Source of the DNA: Endozoicomonas euniceicola
Lineage (GTDB): Bacteria > Pseudomonadota > Gammaproteobacteria > Pseudomonadales > Endozoicomonadaceae
Direction: 5' to 3'
Length of the DNA stretch: 64,000 bases
Assembly (NCBI RefSeq): GCF_025562755.1
Contig: NZ_CP103300.1
Location: 2,033,501 to 2,097,500 of the forward strand
Positions 16,760 to 24,497 of this stretch are shown piece by piece. How positions within the stretch are numbered: position 1 is the stretch's first letter; each line of letters begins with the position of its first letter. Under the pieces are notes generated by a model, which made no database searches, was not told the origin of the DNA, and worked only from the letters and a program-made list of their open reading frames with translations. The position numbers and the translations under genes were made by a program.

Positions 16760-18139
16760 TTGAGTCAGGCACTGTTTTCCAGCTTACCACTCCCCCCCGC
16801 CCTGTTAACCAACCTGAAAACCATTGGTTATCAGGAGATGACAGCCATTCAGCAGCAGAGCCTGCCCCTGGCCCTTGACGGCAAAGACCTGATTGCCAAG
16901 GCAAAAACCGGTAGCGGCAAAACGGCAGCGTTCAGTATTCCCATGCTGACTAAAATCCGTCAGCGTTTTTTTGGTTGTCAGGCGCTGGTGCTTTGTCCAA
17001 CACGGGAGCTGGCAACACAGGTGGCCAATGAAATCCGCAAGCTGGCTCGCTATCAGCAGAACATAAAGGTGGTGACGCTCTGCGGCGGTCAGCCCATAGG
17101 GCCACAAATAGGCTCTCTGGCTCACGGCGCTCATATCGTAGTGGGTACACCAGGGCGGATTCAGGATCACCTGCGCAAACGCACTCTCTCTCTTGAAAAA
17201 GTCAGTACTCTAGTACTGGATGAAGCCGACCGTATGCTGGATATGGGATTCATTGATGCCATTGAAAACATCATTGACCACACACCTGACTATCGTCAGA
17301 CCCTGCTGTTCTCTGCTACTTACCCGAAAGGTATTCGTCAACTCAGTGACCGGTTCCAGAATGAACCGGAAGAAGTAACCGTTGAGTCCGTACATAGCCA
17401 CCAGCATATTGCCCAGTCTTTCTACCAGGCTGATCACCATGAAAAGCCTGAGGTACTGCACAAACTGCTGTCGCACTTCCAGCCTGCCTCCTGTGTCATT
17501 TTCTGTAATACCAGGCAGGTGTGTAAGGATGTGGGTATAGAGCTGTACGACCATGGCTACAAGCCTCTGGTACTCCATGGTGATCTGGATCAGAAAGAAC
17601 GTGATCAGATGCTGGTACGTTTTTCCAACAATAGTTCCAATATCCTGATCGCCACCGATGTCGCTGCCCGCGGACTGGATATTGATGACCTCGCCTGTGT
17701 AATCAACTACGACCTCAGCCGTGATCCCGAAGTGCATGTTCATCGTATCGGGCGTACAGGCCGTGCAGGTAAGGAAGGTCTGGCATTCACCCTTTACACG
17801 TCCAAAGAACACTACAAGCTGGAACGCGTTGCTGAAATACTGCAATCTGAGCTGTCTGAATCGGACCCCGGCCACCTGCCAAAACCAAAAACCGAAGCCA
17901 CTAAAGCCCCGATGGTCACTCTGGCTATTGATGGCGGACGCAAACACAAGGTAAGACCCGGCGATATTCTCGGCGCGCTGACCGGTGACGCAGGCATTGC
18001 CGGCGACCAGGTGGGAAAAATCAATGTGTTTGATTTTGTGGCCTACGTCGCCATAAAAAGAGAGTCGGCCCGCAGGGCTTTGAGCCGACTGGAACAAGGA
18101 AAGATCAAAGGCAGAAAGTTTAAAGTTCGCCGGCTTTAA
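16760..18139 (+). CDS. dbpA: ATP-dependent RNA helicase DbpA
   Basis: DEAD-box helicase of 459 residues acting in 50S ribosome assembly. Helicase motifs are in order: Q motif near the N-terminus, AKTGSGKT, PTRELA, TPGR, LDEADRM, SAT, and HRIGRTGRAG. The C-terminal ~75 residues (MVTLAIDGGRKHKVRPGDIL ... INVFDFVAYVAI) are the DbpA RNA-binding domain that recognises 23S rRNA helix 92. The start is TTG. The stop codon overlaps the convergent sensor kinase gene by 4 bp. Confidence 0.93.
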   Translation: MSQALFSSLPLPPALLTNLKTIGYQEMTAIQQQSLPLALDGKDLIAKAKTGSGKTAAFSIPMLTKIRQRFFGCQALVLCPTRELATQVANEIRKLARYQQNIKVVTLCGGQPIGPQIGSLAHGAHIVVGTPGRIQDHLRKRTLSLEKVSTLVLDEADRMLDMGFIDAIENIIDHTPDYRQTLLFSATYPKGIRQLSDRFQNEPEEVTVESVHSHQHIAQSFYQADHHEKPEVLHKLLSHFQPASCVIFCNTRQVCKDVGIELYDHGYKPLVLHGDLDQKERDQMLVRFSNNSSNILIATDVAARGLDIDDLACVINYDLSRDPEVHVHRIGRTGRAGKEGLAFTLYTSKEHYKLERVAEILQSELSESDPGHLPKPKTEATKAPMVTLAIDGGRKHKVRPGDILGALTGDAGIAGDQVGKINVFDFVAYVAIKRESARRALSRLEQGKIKGRKFKVRRL

Positions 18140-19563
18140 ACGGCTCCCAGAGGGAGGTTTATAGTCACCAGCAAACCACGGCTGTTATTTTCCAGATAAA
18201 TATCGCCGCCGTGGCTATGGATGATATTGCGGGCAATGGACATGCCCAGGCCAATGCCGCCTGTTTCACGGTTTCTTGACTCCTCCATCCGCACGAACGG
18301 TTCAAATACCCGTTCCATCATCGCTTCAGGAATACCATCGCCTTCATCCTGTATCTGTATCTGGGCACTTTCCTGTCCGGCGGACATACTCACATGAGCA
18401 ACAGAACCGTATTTCACTGCGTTCTCAATCAGGTTTCGCAGCGCACGCTTCAAGCTCACCAGACGACAATGGAGAATAACTTCCTGGCCGTCCTGATAGT
18501 GAACATTCAGGCCAATATCCTGTAAGTCTTCACACAGACTATCGAGCAGGGCATTCACATCAACGGCGCGGGTTGATTCATTGTTTGAAGCCTGTCGCAT
18601 AAATGCCAGAGTGGCTTCAGACATCTCGTGCATTTCATCCAGGGTGGCCAGCAGCTGATCTGTGTCCGGCCCCGGTTCCATCAATTCAACTCGCAGGCGC
18701 ATGGAAGTAATGGGCGTTCTCAGGTCGTGGGACAAGGCTGCCAGCATACGGGTACGATCTGCCACAAACCGCTGCAACCTTTTATTCATCAGGTTAAAAG
18801 CCCTGATCAGCTCACGGATATCTTCAGGCCCTTGTTCCTGAAGCGGATCGATTTTTTCACCCAGCCCCAGTCGGTGCGAAGCAAACGACAGTTTTCGTAT
18901 TGGTCGGGTAATACGGCGTACCATAAAGATGATTCCGGCCAGAACACATAAGGTCGATATTCCCATAAGAAATGCGGTTCGCTTAGCCAGCAGCGGTATG
19001 ACCGTTGGTGTAGATGACTGCATATTCAGCCATTGTCCATTATTTAGCTGGATGGAGATGTTGAGAAACAATAAATGGGGGTGTCTTTCATGGTGGTCAT
19101 CATCTCTTCCAGGTTCCTCCCAGTGTCTGGAATGATGGAAAGATGTCATTTTTCCAGATCGTTTACTGGCAAGGTTTACCCTGATCTGACGCCCCGGTCT
19201 CGGGTCATCAAAAGACCGGGCAATACGATCAATCAGCATCAGCTCTTCAGGAGAATAGTCGCCAGCCGGTACCAGACTCTGGTTGGACAAACGGAAAAAC
19301 GCATTTTCCCGGCGAGTCGTTTGTAAAATTGACCGGTGCAAACTGGCTGGACTGGCTTCCAGTACTTCCGCAAGGGTGGCTGACTGACGGGTCAGCATCC
19401 TCTGATTAATGCGATTCACCGCTGTTTTATGGGCATCATCAGCCATCCACAAACTGATCGCCAGAGCCAGCGCCATGCCTGAAAGCACCACAAGAATCAT
19501 CTGGCTTGCCAGGCTCTCTGGCCAGAAACGTGATGAACGTAATGTGTTAAAGCGTTTAATCAA
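18136..19563 (-). CDS. Sensor histidine kinase with His-rich periplasmic loop
   Basis: 475-residue inner-membrane kinase. Membrane segments lie at about residues 21-40 and 196-215, enclosing a periplasmic sensor of ~155 residues. HAMP follows (217-270), then the H-box SHDLRTPITSMRL with phospho-acceptor His279, the N-box NLIENAVKYG and the ATP-lid motifs DEGDGIP and GGIGLGMSIA. The loop holds seven histidines in 21 residues (143-163) plus acidic residues, suggesting direct binding of a metal ion such as copper, zinc or nickel. The response regulator gene lies 29 bp upstream in the same operon. The ligand is inferred. Confidence 0.9.
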   Translation of the reverse strand: MIKRFNTLRSSRFWPESLASQMILVVLSGMALALAISLWMADDAHKTAVNRINQRMLTRQSATLAEVLEASPASLHRSILQTTRRENAFFRLSNQSLVPAGDYSPEELMLIDRIARSFDDPRPGRQIRVNLASKRSGKMTSFHHSRHWEEPGRDDDHHERHPHLLFLNISIQLNNGQWLNMQSSTPTVIPLLAKRTAFLMGISTLCVLAGIIFMVRRITRPIRKLSFASHRLGLGEKIDPLQEQGPEDIRELIRAFNLMNKRLQRFVADRTRMLAALSHDLRTPITSMRLRVELMEPGPDTDQLLATLDEMHEMSEATLAFMRQASNNESTRAVDVNALLDSLCEDLQDIGLNVHYQDGQEVILHCRLVSLKRALRNLIENAVKYGSVAHVSMSAGQESAQIQIQDEGDGIPEAMMERVFEPFVRMEESRNRETGGIGLGMSIARNIIHSHGGDIYLENNSRGLLVTINLPLGAV

Positions 19564-19592
19564 ACTGTGTTTACCTTTACAAGCACTTTTTT

Positions 19593-20312
19593 TCAGGCAG
19601 TCACATTGGCCGTAAACGAATAACCGCCACCCCAGACGGTTTTGATCAGCCTGGGGTTCCTGGGGTCTTCTTCTATTTTTTTGCGCAGTCGGCTGATCTG
19701 GTTATCAATACTGCGATCAAAGGGCGTTGCTTCACGTCCCTTTGTCATATCCAGTAACTGATCACGGCTTAATACTTTTTTGGTGTGGCTTAAAAAGACC
19801 TTCAACAAGCGAAACTCTGAAGTGCTAAGGGGAACCAGCAGGCCATCCTGCCGTTCCAGCTGATGTTGATTAAGGTCAAGCGTCCAGCCTTCAAAACGCA
19901 TTTTTTCAGGCTCATTGATGGACTGTTTCCGGGGACGAACCTCGCTCATTCTTCTTATCACGGCTTTTACCCTTGCCAGTAGTTCTCTAGGACTGAAGGG
20001 TTTAGAAATATAGTCGTCTGCCCCCATTTCCAAACCAACAATGGTGTCGGTTTCTTCGCCCAGCGCCGTTAGCATAATAACGGGCGGGCCGCCGTTGTCT
20101 TTCAGATAACGGCACAGGCTCAGACCGTCTTCTTCCGGCATCATGATATCCAGAATAACCAGGTCCACCGTTGTCTGCGCCAACACACTGCGCATCTGCT
20201 GGCCACCGTCAGCAAGGCTGACCTGATAGCCATGCTGCCCCAAATAACGCCCTAACAGATCACGAATCTCGTCATGATCATCTACCACAAGAATATGTTG
20301 TTGTTCTGCCAT
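19593..20312 (-). CDS. OmpR-family response regulator
   Basis: 239-residue regulator from the ATG at 20312 (MAEQQHILVVDDHDE), the length of OmpR. An in-frame upstream ATG at 20381 would add 23 residues not seen in the family. The receiver domain has the acidic pair Asp11-Asp12 and phospho-acceptor Asp55 in VILDIMMPEEDG, with Lys in ISKPFSPREL. The C-terminal winged helix ends in RSIDNQISRLRKKIEEDPRNP and VWGGGYSF. Paired with the histidine kinase downstream; likely controls its own operon and the divergent gene at 20512. Confidence 0.92.
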   Translation of the reverse strand: MAEQQHILVVDDHDEIRDLLGRYLGQHGYQVSLADGGQQMRSVLAQTTVDLVILDIMMPEEDGLSLCRYLKDNGGPPVIMLTALGEETDTIVGLEMGADDYISKPFSPRELLARVKAVIRRMSEVRPRKQSINEPEKMRFEGWTLDLNQHQLERQDGLLVPLSTSEFRLLKVFLSHTKKVLSRDQLLDMTKGREATPFDRSIDNQISRLRKKIEEDPRNPRLIKTVWGGGYSFTANVTA

Positions 20313-20511
20313 TGCTCTAACACTGTACTGACCGCTCTCAGCCTCGATTATACGGACTCGAATGAAGGAAAGTTGTATCAAATATTATCAGCCTGACAAA
20401 AAGCGCAGTCTGCTGATACAAATTGCGACAACTTACCGCTCTGCAGGGATATTTCTGAGACATCCCCTCGCTTTAATAAGAAGGGCAAACCAGACAAACG
20501 AGGACGAATCA

Positions 20512-20943
20512 ATGAACAGAAAAACATCCATCGCTTTTATCGCCGCTGGCCTGATCGCTTCCACGTCAGCCTTGGCATGGTTCGATGAAGCGCAAAACTC
20601 TGAAGGTCATGAACACCGGTCAGAGCACTGTATGAAAGGCGGCAAGCATCATGGGAACAAGATGGGTAAGCGTGGCAGGGCTGATCACAAAATGATGGAG
20701 AGAGAGCTCTCCGCTGATCAGATCGAGACTCTCACTAAAGCCAGGCTGATCAGGCGTGGCAATGAAAACCTTAAATTAGGCACCGTGACCAGCACAGAAA
20801 ACGGTTACAGCGTGACCATCGTGACTCAGGACAACTCTCTGGTGAAAGAGCAGCAGCTGGCGAAGAACGGCATGCCGCTGAAAAAGTTTGAGCGCCTGCA
20901 ACGACGTATTGAAGCACGCAAGACAAGAGAAAACACCCCGTAA
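20512..20943 (+). CDS. His/Met-rich small periplasmic protein
   Basis: 143 residues with a signal peptide (SIAFIAAGLIASTSALAW) and a mature N-terminus rich in His and Met (EGHEHRSEHCMKGGKHHGNK). The rest is charged and helical. It is preceded by GAGGA at good spacing. It is divergent from a two-component operon whose sensor has a similar His-rich loop, with ~200 bp of shared promoter DNA, so it is a likely target gene. A periplasmic metal-binding or stress-chaperone role (in the manner of CpxP/Spy partners) is plausible but not shown. Confidence 0.72.
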   Translation: MNRKTSIAFIAAGLIASTSALAWFDEAQNSEGHEHRSEHCMKGGKHHGNKMGKRGRADHKMMERELSADQIETLTKARLIRRGNENLKLGTVTSTENGYSVTIVTQDNSLVKEQQLAKNGMPLKKFERLQRRIEARKTRENTP

Positions 20944-20994
20944 CCCAACGCTTGGTGACTGCTCCCCACCCTATCGGGTGAGGCTTCTGATTTC

Positions 20995-22167
20995 TTAGGC
21001 AGCAACCGACAGTCTGCCGGATTTACGCAAGCCTCCATCAGCAGAAACGGACAGTCCTTCCGCCTTTAATTTCAATATGCCTTGCTTCTTGATATTGCGA
21101 GCTGCATTAATATCCCGGTCATGGATAGCACCACAGCTACACTCCCATGATCGGATTCTCAATGGCATTTTTTCCTGTTTCAAATCGCAGACTGAGCAAG
21201 TTTTAGAGGATGCAAACCACTGGTCTATCTTCACCAGATGTTTACCTTCCTGCTTTGCCTTGTATTCGAGTTTGGTTATCAGTGAATGCCAGCCAGCATC
21301 AGCAATAGAACGAGCAAGACGCTTGTTCTTGAGCATGTTTTTAACTTTCAGTGTCTCCACAATCACCGCTTGGTTTTCGTCGATGAGTTGTTTTGATAGC
21401 TTATGCTGAAAATCATTACGGGCAAAGGCTACACGCTCATGCGCCTTTGCCACCAATAAACGGGCTTTGCGCCTACCTCTTGAGCCTTTCTTGCAGCGAG
21501 ATAGAGCCTGTTGTTTTCTTTTCAGGTTACGTTGTGCTTTTTTCAGAAAGCGAGGATTGCCAGTCTTATGGCCGGTACTGGTGATAGCCAGATCAGTAAT
21601 CCCCATATCAACACCGACAACCTGATTAGCTTCAAGATTATCAATCTGTTTTGGTTGTTCCTGGGTATCATCAGCCAATATGGAGGCAAAATACTTGCCG
21701 GTTAGCGTTCTGCTCAGGGTGATAGACTTCACCTTACCCACTATTTCACGATGCACTTTAGCCCTTATGGGCTTGCACTTGGGGATTTTTATCCCGTTAT
21801 CGCCCACAGAGACAGACGTACAATGGTAGCTACTTTGCTTGCCATGCTTTTTCTTGAAGCGAGGAAATCTTGCCTGCAATTTGGGATTGAAAAAGTTTTG
21901 AAAGGCCGTATCCAGATTGATAGTGGCCTGTTGCAGTGCAATAGAGTCAGCGTTTTTCAGCCATGAGTACTTTCGGCTTTTCTTGGCTTTTGCCAGCAAG
22001 GGCTTCAGGTGTTTTTTGGGAGAAAGGCTCTGCCCACGAACCTTGTAATAATGAACCTTAATAGCCAGGGCCTTGTTCCATACGAACCGCACAGCATCAA
22101 ACTGACGGTCGAGAAATTCCGCCTGCTCTGATGTTGGATAGATTCGTACTTTGGTGGCTCTCAGCAT
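20995..22167 (-). CDS. tnpB: TnpB RNA-guided nuclease, IS200/IS605 copy 1
   Basis: 390 residues, intact. RuvC residues are Asp187 in GVDMGITDLA, Glu271 in VETLKVKNM and Asp350 in HDRDINAARN. A zinc ribbon is visible as CSVC (324, 327) and CSC (343, 345). Near-identical to copy 3 and to the two halves of copy 2. The guide RNA would overlap the 3' end of this gene and the 40 bp to the element edge. tnpA starts 65 bp away in the opposite direction. Confidence 0.95.
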   Translation of the reverse strand: MLRATKVRIYPTSEQAEFLDRQFDAVRFVWNKALAIKVHYYKVRGQSLSPKKHLKPLLAKAKKSRKYSWLKNADSIALQQATINLDTAFQNFFNPKLQARFPRFKKKHGKQSSYHCTSVSVGDNGIKIPKCKPIRAKVHREIVGKVKSITLSRTLTGKYFASILADDTQEQPKQIDNLEANQVVGVDMGITDLAITSTGHKTGNPRFLKKAQRNLKRKQQALSRCKKGSRGRRKARLLVAKAHERVAFARNDFQHKLSKQLIDENQAVIVETLKVKNMLKNKRLARSIADAGWHSLITKLEYKAKQEGKHLVKIDQWFASSKTCSVCDLKQEKMPLRIRSWECSCGAIHDRDINAARNIKKQGILKLKAEGLSVSADGGLRKSGRLSVAA

Positions 22168-22232
22168 GGAACGTTATTTCAGTGCTCATTAATATAAAGT
22201 TTATATTACAGATATTTGAAAGAGGTTTTCAA

Positions 22233-22661
22233 GTGAGCGCACACAATAAAGATTTGCTTAAAGGGTATCTTCGCAAACGACATAGCGTTACCAAGCTGGT
22301 TGTTCATTTGGTGTTCACGACAAAGTACAGGCGAAAGCTTTTTGATGGCTATATGATCAAGCAGTTACGGGAGTCGTTCGAGAGTGCATGTGAAAAACTG
22401 GAATGCCAGTTACTTGAAATGGATGGCGAAAAAGATCACGTACACCCGTTGGTGGCCTACCCACCAAAACTGGCTATCAGTGTCATGGTAAATAATCTCA
22501 AATCAACATCATCAAGACGGTTGCGAATGCTGAATACCCACCTTACTGCTCAGAGCAAAGCAGGCTTAATGTGGTCAAGGTCTTACTTTGCTTGCAGTGC
22601 TGGCGGTGCAACTATCGAGACTCTGAAGGACTACGTTAATAGCCAGAGTACACCAGATTGA
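22233..22661 (+). CDS. tnpA: IS200-type Y1 transposase TnpA, copy 1
   Basis: 142-residue single-strand transposase from a GTG start with AGAGG about 9 nt upstream; the frame is open to 22131 but the copies share this start. The metal-binding HUH motif is His69-Val-His71 and the catalytic tyrosine is Tyr134 in LKDYVNSQ. In this copy residue 72, next to the HUH motif, is Pro where copies 2 and 3 have Leu (HVHPLV versus HVHLLV), which may damage the active-site strand. Confidence 0.9.
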   Translation: MSAHNKDLLKGYLRKRHSVTKLVVHLVFTTKYRRKLFDGYMIKQLRESFESACEKLECQLLEMDGEKDHVHPLVAYPPKLAISVMVNNLKSTSSRRLRMLNTHLTAQSKAGLMWSRSYFACSAGGATIETLKDYVNSQSTPD

Positions 22662-22886
22662 TGGCGGAAGGCTCTGCGCCTTCCCGTCTTATATCCCCGC
22701 CCGCATTGGGCGAGGGTTTACGACGATTTTGCTAACGGGTGGTGAGAGACCCTCGCCACTCAATTTAAGATTTTAATCATTTTTTATGGCTGAAAACCTG
22801 TTTGTCATCTATAAACATTTGTCCCGAAACGAATGTTGATGTGCTCCTGCCCTATGGCTGGTCTGACTATAAAACAGGTGGTCTGA

Positions 22887-23834
22887 ATGAAGTCCTTTTT
22901 CAGCAAAATACTGATGCTTACCCTGCTCGCCTTTACGGCCTCGGTATCCGTTGCCCATGAAGATAACCCCTCAGGCTGCTGGTTTGATAACTCAAATGAT
23001 CAGAAAGAAATTTACGAAAACACTAGCTACCTGAACAGCTACTGCGCTGTCTCTTTCTCCCAGTCAAACGATTACCGGGATAATTATATTGGTAAAGTCA
23101 TTCAGGAAGGCGAAGCGCTGGAATGCAATTACACCGATACCACAGGAATTGTCAGATACAACCCAACTGCAAGGTGGCTAAATACCAATTACGAGACCCT
23201 GTATAAAATCATAAGAACCACTGGGGGGGACGGAGTATTTGCAGAAAGCATTACCCAGTTCAATAATCGGTTTGCTGAGTGCCCGAAAACTGCCGGGATG
23301 CATTCTCCTACTGTTGACAAAAGTAGTACTAACTTCGACACAGGACTCAATCAACCTCAGTCACAGTGGAGCATCTGCATGTTTAAAACAAATTTAGCTA
23401 GCGGCAAAGACAAAGACAAAGTAGCCATAATAATTGGTTACTGGCAAGCTGATACCAAACAATGCAATACTCACAGAGGTTCTCCTTATTACCTGAAGGA
23501 ACAGAACAAACAGAACGAACAGAACGAGCAGAACGAACAACTTAAAGATGGCGATGGTTGCCTGATATACAATCCTGATACTGAGTTTTCCTGTGATGGA
23601 TACGATTTTTATCGCCGGGGCTGGGCTGAAGAATGCCTGAGTGCATTTGGAGGAAAGATGTGCTACGAAAGCACAAACTGCAAAAAGGATAGAACTAAAG
23701 AAGAATGTTGCGAGTTCGCACATGACGAAAATTGCGAGACTGTCTCCATGGACAGAAAAGGTCATTGCTGCTGTGGTGTAAGACTAAATAAGGATAACGA
23801 TGGGTGCCGCAATGTTGGGTTGAGAAAAAAGTAA
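22887..23834 (+). CDS. Secreted cysteine-rich protein with NEQ repeat
   Basis: 315 residues with a signal peptide (ILMLTLLAFTASVSVAHE). The mature protein has many cysteines, densest in the last 100 residues (CLSAF, CYESTNCKK, EECCEF, ENCETV, GHCCCGV), suggesting a disulfide-knotted C-terminal domain. In the middle a short tandem repeat encodes Asn/Lys-Glu-Gln units (KQNEQNEQNEQ) and separates two halves. No family recognised. Its gene lies between IS copy 1 and the marR operon. Confidence 0.7.
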   Translation: MKSFFSKILMLTLLAFTASVSVAHEDNPSGCWFDNSNDQKEIYENTSYLNSYCAVSFSQSNDYRDNYIGKVIQEGEALECNYTDTTGIVRYNPTARWLNTNYETLYKIIRTTGGDGVFAESITQFNNRFAECPKTAGMHSPTVDKSSTNFDTGLNQPQSQWSICMFKTNLASGKDKDKVAIIIGYWQADTKQCNTHRGSPYYLKEQNKQNEQNEQNEQLKDGDGCLIYNPDTEFSCDGYDFYRRGWAEECLSAFGGKMCYESTNCKKDRTKEECCEFAHDENCETVSMDRKGHCCCGVRLNKDNDGCRNVGLRKK

Positions 23835-23918
23835 ACTTTCGAGCAGTGGTGCCTGAAGCTTCAGGCATCACTCAGTTATGAAGCTTAAATTCAGTTGACA
23901 GCATCAACCATTAATCTT

Positions 23919-23951
23919 CTAATACCCATAATTTTTCAATATGGGTATTAG
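23919..23951 (+). promoter_or_regulatory. 12-bp inverted repeat in front of marR
   Basis: CTAATACCCATA and TATGGGTATTAG form a perfect 12-bp palindrome with a 9-nt AT-rich loop, ending 3 nt before the marR ATG. No ordinary Shine-Dalgarno sequence is seen outside it. It may be the MarR operator, an RNA hairpin that limits translation, or both. Confidence 0.6.
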
Positions 23952-23954
23952 ACC

Positions 23955-24377
23955 ATGAGCCAACACGCCAAACAGCTATACGACGCTTTAGTCACCCTTT
24001 CCCATCATTTCAGCACAACCTGCTGCGAGAGCAGCCACTGTGAAGAATTCACCCTGATCGACTATCTGGCACTGCGCAGCATCCAGAATCAGCCTGAATG
24101 TTCTGTTCAGACCGTCGGGCAATCCCTGGGTTTCACCAAAAGCGGTGCGACACGAGTGATTAAACGCCTGCAAGCCCGCAATATGATCTCCATTTGTGTC
24201 AATCCGGACGATAGCCGAATCAAATGCCTGTCTCTGACGGAACTGGCCGAAAACTGTCTGCAATCCGTCGTCAGTATTCAGGAAAAACGGATGGACAAAC
24301 TGTTGAAAAAGATGGAGCCTGAGACCGCAAAACAACTGACACAAGGGCTACAGACTCTTGTTCAGCAACTGAAGTAA
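23955..24377 (+). CDS. MarR-family transcriptional regulator
   Basis: 140-residue winged-helix regulator. The DNA-binding core is VQTVGQSLGFTKSGATRVIK followed by the wing with DDSRIKCLSLTE. The N-terminal helix contains Cys23, Cys24 and Cys29 (TTCCESSHCEE), an arrangement that could sense oxidants or metals, as other MarR proteins do through cysteine. It lies 120 bp upstream of two ABC exporter genes and a glutathione-synthetase-like gene, the usual place for a local repressor. A small terminator at 24393 separates them. Confidence 0.85.
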   Translation: MSQHAKQLYDALVTLSHHFSTTCCESSHCEEFTLIDYLALRSIQNQPECSVQTVGQSLGFTKSGATRVIKRLQARNMISICVNPDDSRIKCLSLTELAENCLQSVVSIQEKRMDKLLKKMEPETAKQLTQGLQTLVQQLK

Positions 24378-24392
24378 TTTAACCAGAGACAC

Positions 24393-24413
24393 AGCCTTTG
24401 AAGGCTTTTTTAT
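24393..24413 (+). terminator. Short terminator after marR
   Basis: AGCCTT TG AAGGCT followed by TTTTTT, 15 bp after the marR stop. The stem is short (5-6 bp) but the T run is good. Confidence 0.6.
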
Positions 24414-24431
24414 TGTTCAATTAGTTGACAA
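24413..24431 (+). promoter_or_regulatory. Candidate operator upstream of the ABC operon
   Basis: TTGTTCAATTAGTTGACAA is a near-palindrome (TTGTTCAA / GTTGACAA) of the size bound by MarR dimers. A related core, GTTGACAGCATCAAC, lies upstream of marR at about 23894. The shared GTTGACA half-site makes both candidate MarR targets. Confidence 0.35.
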
Positions 24432-24497
24432 TGACAACCATATAGAGACCCGGAAACACGGAATGCAAAACCCTTTGACCCCAAGGAATAACCGCAC

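Larger units (their letters stand above)
20955..22735. mobile_element. IS200/IS605-family element, copy 1
   Basis: 1,781 bp with divergent tnpB (minus) and tnpA (plus). Ends were set by comparison with copies 2 and 3: the common sequence starts at GTGACTGCTCC and ends at GATTTTGCTAA. Sub-terminal hairpins are present at both ends (CACCC/GGGTG on the tnpB side; GGAAGGC/GCCTTCC and CGCCC/GGGCG on the tnpA side), as expected for single-strand transposition. No terminal inverted repeat or target duplication. Confidence 0.92.

Noticed and set aside
17210..18097. 295-codon open frame antisense to dbpA.
   Set aside because: The sense strand encodes a complete, motif-perfect DbpA; the antisense product matches nothing and has no ribosome-binding site.
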